Source: Kaistia soli DSM 19436 (GTDB lineage Bacteria > Pseudomonadota > Alphaproteobacteria > Rhizobiales > Kaistiaceae). From it: 64,000 nt of DNA. Positions 28,177 through 36,593 of this stretch are shown piece by piece; the stretch's first letter is position 1; each line of letters starts with the position of its first letter. The stretch spans positions 2,501 to 66,500 of the forward strand of contig NZ_FQUP01000007.1 in NCBI RefSeq assembly GCF_900129325.1. Reading direction: 5' to 3'. The position numbers and the translations under genes are program-made. The notes beneath the pieces are model-generated. The model was given only the letters and a program-made list of their open reading frames with translations. It made no database searches and had not been told where the DNA came from.

Positions 28177-28317
28177 GGGCGGCTCCTCATTCGGTGTGTC
28201 CAGGCGCCAGGATGAAGACGAGCAAAGGGCAACGAACACCGCGCCTGCGGGCTCGTTACCCTTATGACCTTAGCGGAAGGGCGAAAGGATGGCGCCGACT
28301 AAAGTCGGCCGCCAGTC

Positions 28318-28551
28318 TCAGTGCTTGTTCGCTTTCGGCGCCGCGACGATGCCGAGCTCGCGCTGGGCCTTCTTGCGCGCCAGCTTGCGGGCGCGGCGAA
28401 CGGCCTCGGCCTTCTCACGAGCGCGCTTCACGGACGGCTTCTCGTAGAAGTCGTGGAGCTTCATCTCGCGGAAGATGCCTTCTCGCTGCATCTTCTTCTT
28501 GAGGACCTTGAGCGCCTGGTCGACGTTGTTGTCGCGAACGAGTATCTGCAC
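28318..28551 (-). CDS. rpsU: 30S ribosomal protein S21
   Basis: A 77-residue basic protein beginning [25 protein letters not shown] with the Lys/Arg-rich helix [24 protein letters not shown]; a full match to alphaproteobacterial S21, which assists initiation on the small subunit. A good promoter lies at 28650-28678. The TPR lipoprotein gene follows. Confidence 0.96.
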   Translation of the reverse strand: MQILVRDNNVDQALKVLKKKMQREGIFREMKLHDFYEKPSVKRAREKAEAVRRARKLARKKAQRELGIVAAPKANKH

Positions 28552-28649
28552 GCGGTTGCGTCCTGTCTTGATCCGATCGGTAGGGTTTGCGGGAACGTCA
28601 GGCGCGCTTCGCTAACAAATCTGCGGCCTTTGTCCCGAATTCGGGGGCT

Positions 28650-28678
28650 CTCATAGCAGAAGCCGCAAAGGGCGTCAA
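28650..28678 (-). promoter_or_regulatory. Promoter of rpsU
   Basis: On the minus strand TTGACG (28678-28673) and TATGAG (28655-28650) are separated by 17 bases. The start would be near 28643, giving a leader of about 90 bases before rpsU. Confidence 0.6.
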
Positions 28679-28778
28679 AGCGTCTGCGGGACGAAAAGCG
28701 CGGATTTTCGGTGTTTTTGAGCCGTCTCAGCCGCTATGTGTCATTGCTGACGCATGATCCGGGTAAAGGAATGACACT

Positions 28779-29564
28779 GTGAAGCTCGAGAACAAACTGG
28801 CCATCGTCACCGGCGGCGCAAAGGGAATCGGCTTCGCCATTGCCGAACGCTTTCTTCAGGAGGGCGCGCGGGTCGTCATCGCCGACATCGACGAGGACGC
28901 AGGGTCAGCGGCGGTCCAGCGCCTCGGCGCGGAGGGGGCCTGCCGTTTTGTGCGCTGCGATGTCGGCGATCGCGACGACGTCGCCAATCTCGTCGCGGCC
29001 GCAATGACCTTCGGCGGCGAGATCGATATTCTCGTCAACAATGCCGGAATCGTCGCAGGTGGTGATTTTCTCGATGTCGCCGAAGAAGATTTCGACCGCG
29101 TGCTGCGCGTCAACCTGAAAGGCGCATTCCTGTGCGGACAGGCGGTGGCGCGCCACATGGCTGCGCGGGTCGACGCCGGCGGCACAGCCGGTGCGATCGT
29201 CAACATGACATCGGTTAATGCAGTCTTCGGCCTGCCAAACCAGGTGCCCTATACGGCCTCGAAGGGCGGGCTCATGCAGCTCACGCGGGCGATGGCCGTC
29301 TCGCTCGCGCCGCGCGGCATCCGCGTCAATGCGATCGGCCCCGGCTCGATCGCGACGGATATTCTTGCCAGCGTCAACAGCGATCCCGAAGCGAAGCGGC
29401 GGCTTCTGTCGCGGACGCCGCTCGGCCGTATCGGGGAGCCTTCGGAAATCGCCGCCATCGCCGCGTTTCTGGCATCGGACGATGCCAGCTATATCACGGG
29501 CGAGACGATCTACGCCGATGGCGGCCGTCTCGCGCTCAATTACACCGTCGCCGTCAAGGATTGA
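28779..29564 (+). CDS. SDR-family oxidoreductase
   Basis: A 261-residue NAD(P)-dependent short-chain dehydrogenase. The cofactor site is TGGAKGIG (11-18) with a following VIADID (an acidic residue favouring NAD+), the NNAG motif near 87, and the catalytic Ser plus YTASK (around 147-167). The C-terminus (ITGETIYADGGRLALNY) is classical. Substrate unknown. Start codon is GTG 28779. It converges on trcR across 19 bases. Confidence 0.9.
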   Translation: MKLENKLAIVTGGAKGIGFAIAERFLQEGARVVIADIDEDAGSAAVQRLGAEGACRFVRCDVGDRDDVANLVAAAMTFGGEIDILVNNAGIVAGGDFLDVAEEDFDRVLRVNLKGAFLCGQAVARHMAARVDAGGTAGAIVNMTSVNAVFGLPNQVPYTASKGGLMQLTRAMAVSLAPRGIRVNAIGPGSIATDILASVNSDPEAKRRLLSRTPLGRIGEPSEIAAIAAFLASDDASYITGETIYADGGRLALNYTVAVKD

Positions 29565-29583
29565 GGGCGGCGGGACGTTCTTA

Positions 29584-30303
29584 CTAGAGGTCCTCGTCGT
29601 CCTCGACCGGACCCTTCAGCGACTTCAGCTTCGCGAAGACTGCGTCGGCGTCGAGTTCGTCTTCCTTCGGCTCTTCCGGGCGATAGGAACGGAGCGCTGC
29701 GGAGGCGAGCGCGTCGGCAGCCGTCGTCTCCTCGGGGCGCAGCAGCGTCTCGCCATCGGCACCGACTTCGCGCGGCGGGGCGCTCTTCGCGGCCTTCTCG
29801 ACTTCGAAATCGAGATCGATCTGCGAGCAGAGACCGAGTGTCACCGGGTCCATCGGCGTGAGATTGGTCGAGTTCCAGTGGCTGCGACCGCGGATCGAGT
29901 CGATCGTTGGCTTGGTCGTGCCGACCAGACGCATGATGGCGGCGTCCTTCAGCTCCGGATGGCTGCGTAGCAGCCACAGAATGGCGTTCGGACGGTCCTG
30001 GCGGCGCGAAACCGGCGTGTAACGCGGGCCCTTGCGCTTCTGAACGGGAACGCGAACCTTGGTCTCGGCCATCTTCAGCTTGTATTTCGGATCGCGCTGG
30101 GCGCGGTCGATTTCTTCACGCGTGAGCTGACCCGTCAGGACCGGATCGAGCCCCTTGATCGTCTGTGCGGCTTCGCCATCGGCGATCGCCTTCACTTCGA
30201 GCGGGTGCAGCTTGCAGAATTCGGCGATCTGGTCGAACCCGAGCGAGGTGTTTTCGACGAGCCAGACGGCGGTCGCCTTCGGCATCAGCGGGATGTTCGA
30301 CAT
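29584..30303 (-). CDS. trcR: Cell-cycle transcriptional regulator TrcR (DUF1013)
   Basis: A 239-residue protein of the DUF1013 family: MPKATAVWLVENTSLGFDQIAEFCKLHPLEVKAIAD at the start, the QKRKGPRYTPVSRRQDRPNAILWLLRSHPELKDAAI core with helix-turn-helix character, and an acidic C-terminal tail. In Caulobacter TrcR associates with RNA polymerase and cell-cycle promoters. Full length. Strong promoter at 30378-30406. Presence of gapR and rcdA in the same window fits an alphaproteobacterial core chromosome. Confidence 0.9.
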   Translation of the reverse strand: MSNIPLMPKATAVWLVENTSLGFDQIAEFCKLHPLEVKAIADGEAAQTIKGLDPVLTGQLTREEIDRAQRDPKYKLKMAETKVRVPVQKRKGPRYTPVSRRQDRPNAILWLLRSHPELKDAAIMRLVGTTKPTIDSIRGRSHWNSTNLTPMDPVTLGLCSQIDLDFEVEKAAKSAPPREVGADGETLLRPEETTAADALASAALRSYRPEEPKEDELDADAVFAKLKSLKGPVEDDEDL

Positions 30304-30377
30304 AAGTCTCTCCTGATCGCTCGCCCGGTTGTCCGCCGGAGGAGCAGGATTTCGTCTGATTGACGGGGTATGCCGGC

Positions 30378-30406
30378 TATATAGACCCCTGGACCCTTTG
30401 AATCAA
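30378..30406 (-). promoter_or_regulatory. Promoter of trcR
   Basis: On the minus strand TTGATT (30406-30401) and TATATA (30383-30378) are 17 bases apart, the best -10 seen in the window. The predicted start near 30371 leaves a leader of about 67 bases. Confidence 0.65.
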
Positions 30407-30447
30407 ACTATTCGGCTGCTTGCGGCGATGGCATCGGCGCCAGCGTC

Positions 30448-30479
30448 AAAAACAACGGGCGCGGCCAAGCCGCGCCCGT
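30448..30479 (-). terminator. Terminator of the Pro/Ala-rich protein gene
   Basis: An 11-bp perfect stem acgggcgcggc / gccgcgcccgt with a three-base loop. Read on the minus strand it is followed by ttgttttt, 20 bases after the gene at 30499. Confidence 0.8.
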
Positions 30480-30498
30480 CATCGTCGAAAGCTGTTTC

Positions 30499-30717
30499 TT
30501 AGTTGGCCGGAGCAGGCGTCGCGGGTGCGGGCGCCGGTTCAGCCGGGGCAGGAGTCGCAGGAGCCGGTGTGGCCGGGGCAGGCGCCGGTGCGGTCTCAGT
30601 CGCTGCCGGCGGCGGAGGCGGCGGAGCGACGGTGCTGCGGGACTGCCACCAGAACCACGCGATCACGATCACGACGACGACGACAACCACCCAAATCCAC
30701 GTATTTTGGCGTTGCAT
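30499..30717 (-). CDS. Small single-span protein with Pro/Ala-rich tail
   Basis: A 72-residue protein of no recognised family. Residues 8-25 form one transmembrane helix made largely of valine (WVVVVVVVIVIAWFWW), followed by a tail of Ala, Pro and Thr with repeated PAPATPA and PAPAEP units. The tail would face the periplasm if the Arg-poor N-terminus stays inside. It has a strong aaggagg ribosome binding site and its own terminator, which support a real gene. Such tails often span or contact the cell wall, but no function can be stated. Confidence 0.7.
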   Translation of the reverse strand: MQRQNTWIWVVVVVVVIVIAWFWWQSRSTVAPPPPPPAATETAPAPAPATPAPATPAPAEPAPAPATPAPAN

Positions 30718-30893
30718 TCCGTTCCTCCTTGTTCTTCAGGAACTCAGACACTGTATTCCATACCTGATTCACGCGTCGTTACGAAGTGCAGTGGCAAGAA
30801 GCGGCCTTCTGAGGGCATGATCACGCTGCTGCGCTCGGATGACCATTTATGAAGGCACCGCCGACGCGCGGCATCGACTGATGGGCGTCTTGC

Positions 30894-31118
30894 TCAGACG
30901 CGGTCACGAAAGATTTCGGCGCAGCACTTGCTGAGACGAACGGCGCTGTCCACCTCTGACACCCAGTCGAGCGGGATATAGTGGTGGAGTCCGTCGGGAG
31001 AATCGCGCCGCGTCAGCTTGATCTCGTTATCGGGAAGCACGCGGTCGACGAACCCGACGCGGTTACCGCGCGAATCCAGCACCTGCATCCTGCTGAGGAT
31101 CATATTCGAATTGATCAT
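30894..31118 (-). CDS. DUF2171-type small protein
   Basis: A 74-residue protein with the PRC-barrel-like pattern MQVLDSRGNRVGFVDRVLPDNEIKLTRRDSPDGLHHYIPLDWV, typical of DUF2171. The family is of unknown function, frequently seen in small stress-related proteins. Two cysteines sit near the C-terminus (KCCAE). The ATG follows aaggagg. It is a single gene between the Pro/Ala-rich protein and the quinone oxidoreductase, all on the minus strand. Confidence 0.75.
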   Translation of the reverse strand: MINSNMILSRMQVLDSRGNRVGFVDRVLPDNEIKLTRRDSPDGLHHYIPLDWVSEVDSAVRLSKCCAEIFRDRV

Positions 31119-31166
31119 GGCCTCCCTCCTTCAAACAAAGTTCAATGCGCGAAGGACGGCTTGGTT

Positions 31167-32174
31167 TCATGGCTTCCCGGTGAGGAGCATGATTTTCCCG
31201 ATGTGGCCGGAACGTTCCATAAGTTGATGCGCCTTTGCCGCTTCGCGAAGCGGAAGCATCGCATCGATCACCGGACGGACGCGGCCGGACTCGATCAGCG
31301 GCCACACCTCGCGATGGACCGCTGCAGCGAGCCGTTCCTTGAAGGCCACAGGTCGTGCCCTCAATGTCGATCCTGTCCAGGTCAGGCGCCGTGTCATCAG
31401 GCGCTGCGCGTCGAACTGGATCTCCGATCCGCCGAGAAACGCGATCTGTACGATCCGGCCATCTTCAGCCGCGGCCGCCATGTTGCGGGCGACATAGTCG
31501 CCGCCGACCATGTCGAGGATGACGTCGGCGCCACGACCCTCGGTGGCTGCCCTGGTCGCAGCCACGAAATCCTCCTCGCGATAGTTGATCGCCACGGAGG
31601 CGCCGAGGTTGATGCAGGCCGTGCACTTGTCGCTTGAGCCGGCTGTTGCGATCACCCGCGCACCGCGCGCCGCTGCGATCTGGATCGCGATCGTGCCGAT
31701 TCCGGATGTTCCGCCATGCACCAGCAGCGTTTCGCCGGCGACGAGGCCACCGCGCTCGAACACGTTGTGCCACACGGTGAACACCGTTTCCGGCAGCGCT
31801 GCAGCCTCGACCAGTGACAGGCCGGCTGGGATGGGAAGGGCACAGCCGGATGACGCCACGGCATATTCGGCATAGCCGCCGCCCGCGAGCAGGGCTGTTA
31901 CCGCGTCGCCGATCGCATGGCCGATAACGCCCGATCCGAGAGCCACGACCTGGCCGGAAACCTCGAGTCCCGGCAGGTCGGATGCGCCCTTTGGCGGCGG
32001 GTAGAGTCCTTGGCGCTGGAAGGTGTCCGGCCGGTTGACGCCTGAAGCCGCGACCTTGATCAGGATTTCACCTGGACCGGGGCGGGGAAGGGGCCGATCG
32101 ACGAGATGAAGCACCTCGGGTCCGCCGGCGCCTTCAATCGCGATGGCGGCCATTGTGGCGGGAAGGTCGGGCAT
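31167..32174 (-). CDS. Quinone oxidoreductase (zinc-free MDR, PIG3-like)
   Basis: A 335-residue medium-chain reductase using NADPH. Visible are the GroES-like N-domain (AAIAIEGAGGPEVLHLVDRPLP; GVNRPDTFQRQGLYPPP), the Rossmann motif LVHGGTSGIGTIAIQIAAARGARV (about 145-168) and NYREEDF. The structural zinc cysteines are lacking, as in QOR/PIG3 members. These reduce quinones or activated alkenes; the natural substrate is unknown. ATG 32174 was chosen; 32189 is possible. It is divergent from the DUF1192 gene. Confidence 0.88.
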   Translation of the reverse strand: MPDLPATMAAIAIEGAGGPEVLHLVDRPLPRPGPGEILIKVAASGVNRPDTFQRQGLYPPPKGASDLPGLEVSGQVVALGSGVIGHAIGDAVTALLAGGGYAEYAVASSGCALPIPAGLSLVEAAALPETVFTVWHNVFERGGLVAGETLLVHGGTSGIGTIAIQIAAARGARVIATAGSSDKCTACINLGASVAINYREEDFVAATRAATEGRGADVILDMVGGDYVARNMAAAAEDGRIVQIAFLGGSEIQFDAQRLMTRRLTWTGSTLRARPVAFKERLAAAVHREVWPLIESGRVRPVIDAMLPLREAAKAHQLMERSGHIGKIMLLTGKP

Positions 32175-32267
32175 GCGGGCTGTCCTCATCGGCGTCGCTG
32201 CAAGGGGCGAACATTGTTGCTAGTCTCCGTCCCAGAAGGTCTCGAAGCAAGCGCAGGAGGTGCCACG

Positions 32268-32459
32268 ATGGCGTTGTTCGATGAGCCAGCCAAGGAGAAG
32301 CCGCTGCCGCACCGGCTCGGCGAGGACGTTTCGGCCCTCTCCATCGATGAATTGCAGGAAAGGGTTGGGCTGCTCGAAGCCGAGATCGTCCGGCTGCGCG
32401 CGGCGATCGAGGGCAAGACTGCCTCGCGCCACGCAGCCTCATCCTTTTTCAAGAGCTGA
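32268..32459 (+). CDS. DUF1192 small coiled-coil protein
   Basis: A 63-residue protein: MALFDEPAKEKP, then LGEDVSALSIDELQERVGLLEAEIVRLRAAIEGK, a coiled-coil helix, and the end ASSFFKS. This is the compact DUF1192 family of alphaproteobacteria; function unknown. The ATG follows gcaggagg at ideal spacing. The gene precedes rcdA by about 250 bases with the sRNA-like hairpins between. Confidence 0.9.
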   Translation: MALFDEPAKEKPLPHRLGEDVSALSIDELQERVGLLEAEIVRLRAAIEGKTASRHAASSFFKS

Positions 32460-32504
32460 AGAATGTTAGCAAAGCATTAACCTTTACGGTCGATTATATG
32501 GGGT

Positions 32505-32599
32505 GTCCGGTTCTCCGGACTGGAGCGGGGCCTGTCCGCTCTGTTTCTCTCCCTCCCTGTTGACCTATAAGAGCCGTGCCAGAAGCGGCTCTTTTTTTG
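32505..32599 (+). ncRNA. Candidate small RNA or structured 3' UTR
   Basis: Three hairpins follow one another: gtccgg-ttct-ccggac (32505-32520), gagcgg-N7-ccgctc (32523-32541) and the terminator stem at 32569-32593. Between the second and third lies an unpaired CU-rich run, ctctccctccctg, able to pair with ribosome-binding sites. This layout resembles trans-acting sRNAs of Rhizobiales with anti-Shine-Dalgarno loops, but it could also be the tail of the DUF1192 transcript. No firm promoter was identified. Confidence 0.45.
32569..32598 (+). terminator. Intrinsic terminator
   Basis: An 8-bp stem aagagccg / cggctctt with a nine-base loop followed by seven T. It ends the DUF1192 transcript and/or the candidate sRNA. 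Confidence 0.85.
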
Positions 32600-32707
32600 T
32601 TCGCTCGGCCACGTGTCGCGGCTGGCAGGAATCCCTTAGCGGTTCGCTGCCATGCTGCGCCGAAGAATTTGGCTGCCTGAGGGCGGCTCGGGAGATTGGC
32701 AGGCGCG

Positions 32708-33235
32708 ATGAGCAACGATAATTCCACCAAGGAGGACGACGTCGCGCCGATCGTTTTCGGCCGGCGCTTCGCGCATTCCGAGACGTTCAAGACGCTGTTC
32801 CGCGAGGGCATGGACTTGGTCGAGGAGACGGCTGCGTATCTCGACGGAGATGGCCGCTCCGAATCGCGCGACCTGATGCGCGCCGCTTCTCTCGGCTATG
32901 CGACCGAATCGATGCGCCTGACGACGCGGCTGATGCAGATCGCATCATGGCTCCTGCTGCAGCGCGCCGTGAACGACGGCGAGATGACCGCCGAACAGGC
33001 CGGCCAGGAACAGGCGAAGGTCCGCCTCCGGGGCTACAATTCCTCCATCACCGGCCCGGCCTGGGACGAACTTCCGGCGCGGTTGCGTTCGTTGATCGAG
33101 CGGTCCATCCGACTGCAGGATCGGGTCGTGCGGCTCGACGACGCGCTTTCCGGCGCTCCGACGGAGGCCCCGGCTGATAATCCCGTGGGTTATCAGATCG
33201 GACGGCTCGCCCGCGCATTTGGCGGCGGCGAATAG
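32708..33235 (+). CDS. rcdA: RcdA-like protease adaptor (DUF1465)
   Basis: A 175-residue protein of the DUF1465 family, whose Caulobacter member RcdA is an adaptor for ClpXP-mediated degradation of CtrA and other cell-cycle regulators. Landmarks are FAHSETFKTLFREGMDLVEETAAYLDGDGR, MRLTTRLMQIASWLLLQRAVNDGE and the long ERSIRLQDRVVRLD helix. Length is typical. Start 32708 (MSNDN). Role is inferred by family only. Confidence 0.85.
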   Translation: MSNDNSTKEDDVAPIVFGRRFAHSETFKTLFREGMDLVEETAAYLDGDGRSESRDLMRAASLGYATESMRLTTRLMQIASWLLLQRAVNDGEMTAEQAGQEQAKVRLRGYNSSITGPAWDELPARLRSLIERSIRLQDRVVRLDDALSGAPTEAPADNPVGYQIGRLARAFGGGE

Positions 33236-33264
33236 CTAGGCGACGTTCCAAAATCCAGCTGTTC

Positions 33265-33306
33265 GAAATGAAAAACCCCGACGCAGGCGCCGGGGTTTTT
33301 CATTTC
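33265..33306. terminator. Bidirectional terminator rcdA/rpmE
   Basis: A perfect 16-bp inverted repeat gaaatgaaaaaccccg / cggggtttttcatttc with a ten-base loop between the convergent genes rcdA and rpmE. A T5 run follows the GC part on both strands. Confidence 0.9.
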
Positions 33307-33325
33307 TGGACTTCGGGACTGATGA

Positions 33326-33550
33326 TCAGCCGCCGATGAAGCCCTTGAACTTGTTGTTAAAGCGCGAGACGCGGCCGCCGCGGTCGAGCAGCGTCTGGTT
33401 GCCGCCGGTCCAGGCCGGATGCGTCGACGGATCGATGTCGAGCTGAAGCTTTGCGCCCTGCTCGCCATAGGTCGACCGGGTCTGGTACTCAGTGCCGTTC
33501 GTCATCACGACCGTGATGGCGTGGTAGTCAGGATGAATGCTCTTCTTCAT
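33326..33550 (-). CDS. rpmE: 50S ribosomal protein L31
   Basis: A 74-residue protein, [29 protein letters not shown]... to [11 protein letters not shown], matching alphaproteobacterial L31. The CxxC zinc ligands of the classical form are absent. It is preceded by an unusually long leader (about 110 bases) with a hairpin over the ribosome binding site. Confidence 0.95.
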   Translation of the reverse strand: MKKSIHPDYHAITVVMTNGTEYQTRSTYGEQGAKLQLDIDPSTHPAWTGGNQTLLDRGGRVSRFNNKFKGFIGG

Positions 33551-33554
33551 CGCT

Positions 33555-33585
33555 CGGTCCTTCGAAACCGGTCGCATCAGGACCG
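33555..33585 (-). promoter_or_regulatory. Hairpin covering the rpmE ribosome binding site
   Basis: In the mRNA, cggtcct (33585-33579) can pair with aggaccg (33561-33555), a 7-bp stem with a 17-base loop. The right arm overlaps the aagga ribosome binding site of rpmE. It could mediate autogenous control by L31; the structure is a prediction only. Confidence 0.35.
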
Positions 33586-33668
33586 CTTTGCCGGCCGGGC
33601 CTGGCGCCCGTACGGCCACATGAATGGGAAAGCCGGCCGCGCACAGGCGACCGCTCTATCGGGGCGAC

Positions 33669-33697
33669 GATATAGCCCACCCCTTCCGGACGCACAA
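33669..33697 (-). promoter_or_regulatory. Promoter of rpmE
   Basis: On the minus strand TTGTGC (33697-33692) and TATATC (33674-33669) are separated by 17 bases. Transcription would begin near 33662. Confidence 0.5.
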
Positions 33698-33783
33698 GAG
33701 CGGACGCGCGCTTGAAACGGCCGAATCCCTCATGCAACTAAGCCGGAGGAGCGGCGCCGGCCGCGCGAGGGATCGAAAGCGAC

Positions 33784-35577
33784 ATGACTGACCGCGACGA
33801 CCGGCGGCGGGAGGCGACGAATCGCTCGCGCGGCGCGTTGAAGCCGCTGCGGATGCTGGTGCCCTATGTGCTGCGCTACAAGCCGCAACTGGCCGGCGCC
33901 GCGCTCGCGCTCATCGCCGCTGCCGCTGCGACACTGACCGTGCCGATGGCCGTCCGGCGGATGATCGATCATGGCTTCAACGCTGACGACGCCGCGGCAA
34001 TCAACACCTATTTCCTGGCGCTGATCGCGGTCGTCGCGGTTCTGGCCGCCGCGTCCAGCCTCCGCTTCTACTTCGTCACCTGGCTCGGCGAGCGTGTGGT
34101 GGCGGATCTGAGGGCCGACGTCTTCCGTCATCTCGCCTCGCTCGGCATCGACTTCTTCGATCGCAACCGTTCCGGCGAGATCACGTCGCGCCTCACGGCT
34201 GACACGACGCAGATCAAGGCCGTCGCCGGCGCCAATGTCTCGATCGCGCTCAGGAACATCGTGATGTTCATCGGCGCCATCGGGCTGATGGTGGTGACCA
34301 GCCCCGGGCTTTCGGCACTGGTTCTGGTCGCGCTTCCCGTGGTGGTGTTGCCGCTGGTTGGATTCGGCCGCAGGGTGCGGGTTCGTTCGCGCAAGGCACA
34401 GGACATGCTGGCGGATGCCTCGGCCTATGCCAGCGAGGCAATCGGCGCGATCCGCACGGTCCAGGCTTCGACGGCCGAGGTTGCCGTTACCGGTCGTTTC
34501 GCCGGCGCAGTCGAGTCGGCCTTTGCCGCGGCGCGCCAATCGACGGCCGCCCGCGCCGCGCTGACTGCCTTCGGCATCTTCATGGTGTTCTCCAGCATGG
34601 TCGCGATCCTCTGGTGGGGCGCGCAGGACGTACTGGCCGGCCGGATGAGCCCGGGAACGCTCGGCCAGTTCCTTTTCTACGCCGTGATCGGCGCGGGGGC
34701 TCTCGGCGAACTCAGTCAGGTCTGGGGCGATATCGCCAATGCCGCCGGGGCAGCCGAGCGGCTATCGGAGATCCTCGACGAGCGCGCCAGCATCGCCGCG
34801 CCTGCATCGCCCCTGCCGATGCCACAACCTGCGCGCGGGGCGATCGCGTTCGAGAATGTGTCGTTCCGCTATCCCGAGGGTGGCCGCGAGGCCGCGATCA
34901 CCGGCATCGACTTCGCGATCCGCCCCGGCGAGCGGATCGCTGTCGTCGGCCCGTCCGGTGCCGGCAAGTCGACCCTGTTCAACCTGATCCTGCGCTTCTA
35001 CGACCCGACAAGCGGCCGCGTCCTCTTCGATGGGATCGACCTTGCTGGGCTCGATCCGCTCGCGCTCCGAAGCCAGATCGCGATCGTTCCGCAGGACCCG
35101 ACAATTTTTGCCGCTACTGCGGGCGAGAACATCGCTTTTGGCGACGTGGCGGCCACGCCTGAGGCGATCCGCGCTGCCGCGCGCGCCGCGCATGCCGACG
35201 GGTTCATCGCTGCCCTGCCGGAGGCCTATGGGACCGAACTCGGCGAGCGCGGCGTGACACTATCGGGTGGCCAGCGCCAGCGCATCGCTATCGCCCGCGC
35301 CCTGTTGCGGGACGCGCCGCTTCTTTTGCTCGACGAGGCGACCAGTGCGCTCGACGCCGAAAGCGAGGCGGCCGTGCAGGAGGCGCTCGACCGCCTCATG
35401 GCTGGTCGAACGACAATCGTCATTGCCCATCGCCTGGCGACGATCCTCAAGGCCGACCGCATCCTCGTGATGGATGGCGGAAGGATCGTCGAGGAGGGCC
35501 GCCACGAGCAGCTTGTTGCCGCAGGCGGCCTCTACGCGCGGTTGGCGCGGTTGCAGTTCCGCGCCGACGCGGCCTGA
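33784..35577 (+). CDS. ABC exporter, fused permease and ATPase
   Basis: A 597-residue half-transporter of the MsbA/LmrA type. Residues about 15-310 carry six transmembrane helices; the nucleotide-binding domain follows with Walker A GPSGAGKST (about 389-397), the signature LSGGQRQRIAIARALL (about 493) and Walker B LLLLDEATSALD, plus the switch histidine in IVIAHRL. It probably works as a homodimer exporting lipids or hydrophobic compounds; substrate unknown. No partner half-transporter is adjacent. Confidence 0.92.
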   Translation: MTDRDDRRREATNRSRGALKPLRMLVPYVLRYKPQLAGAALALIAAAAATLTVPMAVRRMIDHGFNADDAAAINTYFLALIAVVAVLAAASSLRFYFVTWLGERVVADLRADVFRHLASLGIDFFDRNRSGEITSRLTADTTQIKAVAGANVSIALRNIVMFIGAIGLMVVTSPGLSALVLVALPVVVLPLVGFGRRVRVRSRKAQDMLADASAYASEAIGAIRTVQASTAEVAVTGRFAGAVESAFAAARQSTAARAALTAFGIFMVFSSMVAILWWGAQDVLAGRMSPGTLGQFLFYAVIGAGALGELSQVWGDIANAAGAAERLSEILDERASIAAPASPLPMPQPARGAIAFENVSFRYPEGGREAAITGIDFAIRPGERIAVVGPSGAGKSTLFNLILRFYDPTSGRVLFDGIDLAGLDPLALRSQIAIVPQDPTIFAATAGENIAFGDVAATPEAIRAAARAAHADGFIAALPEAYGTELGERGVTLSGGQRQRIAIARALLRDAPLLLLDEATSALDAESEAAVQEALDRLMAGRTTIVIAHRLATILKADRILVMDGGRIVEEGRHEQLVAAGGLYARLARLQFRADAA

Positions 35578-35596
35578 GATCAGGGCAAGCCCGCGA

Positions 35597-35977
35597 TCAG
35601 GGCAGCCAGGCCTTGAGGCGTTCACGCTGAAGATAAATCAGTACGAGCAGCAAAGCCGCGATGACGATCGTGTGGACGACGTCGCCATGCAGCACGAAAG
35701 CTTGCGCGAGAAATGCGCCGGCATCGACGCAGAGCAGGAGAACGGCGCCGAGGACCGACACCGCCGGTACCAGCAGCGCAATTCCTCCAATGAGTTCTAG
35801 AAGGCCGGTCAAATAGCGGAACCATTGGCCGAGGCCAATCATGCCGAATTCCTCGACCATCATCGTCTGCCCTGAGAGCTTCATGAAGGCTGCAAAGAGG
35901 AAGAGCGCCGCCAGCAGGATGCGCAGGATCCAGATGACGATCGTCGTTACGCGGGAAGGGGCGGCAAGGGTGGCCAT
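35597..35977 (-). CDS. DoxX-family membrane protein
   Basis: A 126-residue protein with four transmembrane helices, opening with VIWILRILLAALFLFAAFMKLSGQ and carrying [24 protein letters not shown], the DoxX signature. Family members include thiosulfate:quinone oxidoreductase subunits and oxidoreductase-associated proteins, but most are uncharacterised. The ATG at 35977 follows ggaga. It converges on the ABC exporter. Confidence 0.85.
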   Translation of the reverse strand: MATLAAPSRVTTIVIWILRILLAALFLFAAFMKLSGQTMMVEEFGMIGLGQWFRYLTGLLELIGGIALLVPAVSVLGAVLLLCVDAGAFLAQAFVLHGDVVHTIVIAALLLVLIYLQRERLKAWLP

Positions 35978-36084
35978 GAAAGCTGTCTCCGGAGGCTCAA
36001 CTGGGCGGAAGCATGATCCCTTCGCCAAGATAGAAAATGCTCATTCCGGTTGACGCAGTGTTCGCGCTTTCACGCCCAACCGCA

Positions 36085-36561
36085 CTACGGCCATCGTGCC
36101 AGTGGCGCGATGTCGGCAATGTGCGTGGCGCGCCATTCGCCGGCCGCTGGGCGAAAGCCATAGCGCTCATAGAGCTGGGCGGCGACGGGATTGTCGGTGT
36201 GGAGACGGAGCCTCCGCCAGGTTCCACGCGCGCGGCCAAGACATGCTGCGACAAGCCCTTCGGCAATGCCGCGCCGGCGCGCCGCAACGCGGACATAGAT
36301 GAAGCGGAGCCGCCCGGTCGCCTTGTCCTCAACAAAGGGGTCGGCGCTGATCGTTGCCATCGCCAGCAGCGCGCCGCCGCCAAACGCCACGAACAGCGCC
36401 TCGCCGTCGCCGGCAAATGCGCCGGCTTCCCAGGCAGGCCGAAAGTCCGCGACCCACTCATGATCCGTCTCGACGGCTTCCTGGAGAAGAGCGTCGAGAC
36501 CGGGCGGCAAGTCTGGGTCGCCCCAGCGGACGATCTCGATCGGGCTGCTTGACTGATCCAT
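36085..36561 (-). CDS. GNAT-family N-acetyltransferase
   Basis: A 158-residue acetyltransferase. The core reads LRFIYVRVAARRRGIAEGLVAACLGRARG with the CoA-binding RRRGIA loop, then LHTDNPVAAQLYERYGFRPAAGEWRATH. The N-terminal 45 residues resemble substrate-binding helices of the family. The substrate is unknown. It lies just downstream of the MotB-like gene on the same strand (32-base gap), so the two may be co-transcribed. Confidence 0.85.
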   Translation of the reverse strand: MDQSSSPIEIVRWGDPDLPPGLDALLQEAVETDHEWVADFRPAWEAGAFAGDGEALFVAFGGGALLAMATISADPFVEDKATGRLRFIYVRVAARRRGIAEGLVAACLGRARGTWRRLRLHTDNPVAAQLYERYGFRPAAGEWRATHIADIAPLARWP

Positions 36562-36593
36562 GACTATGACGCCTCCGGATCGAGCCGCTCCGA

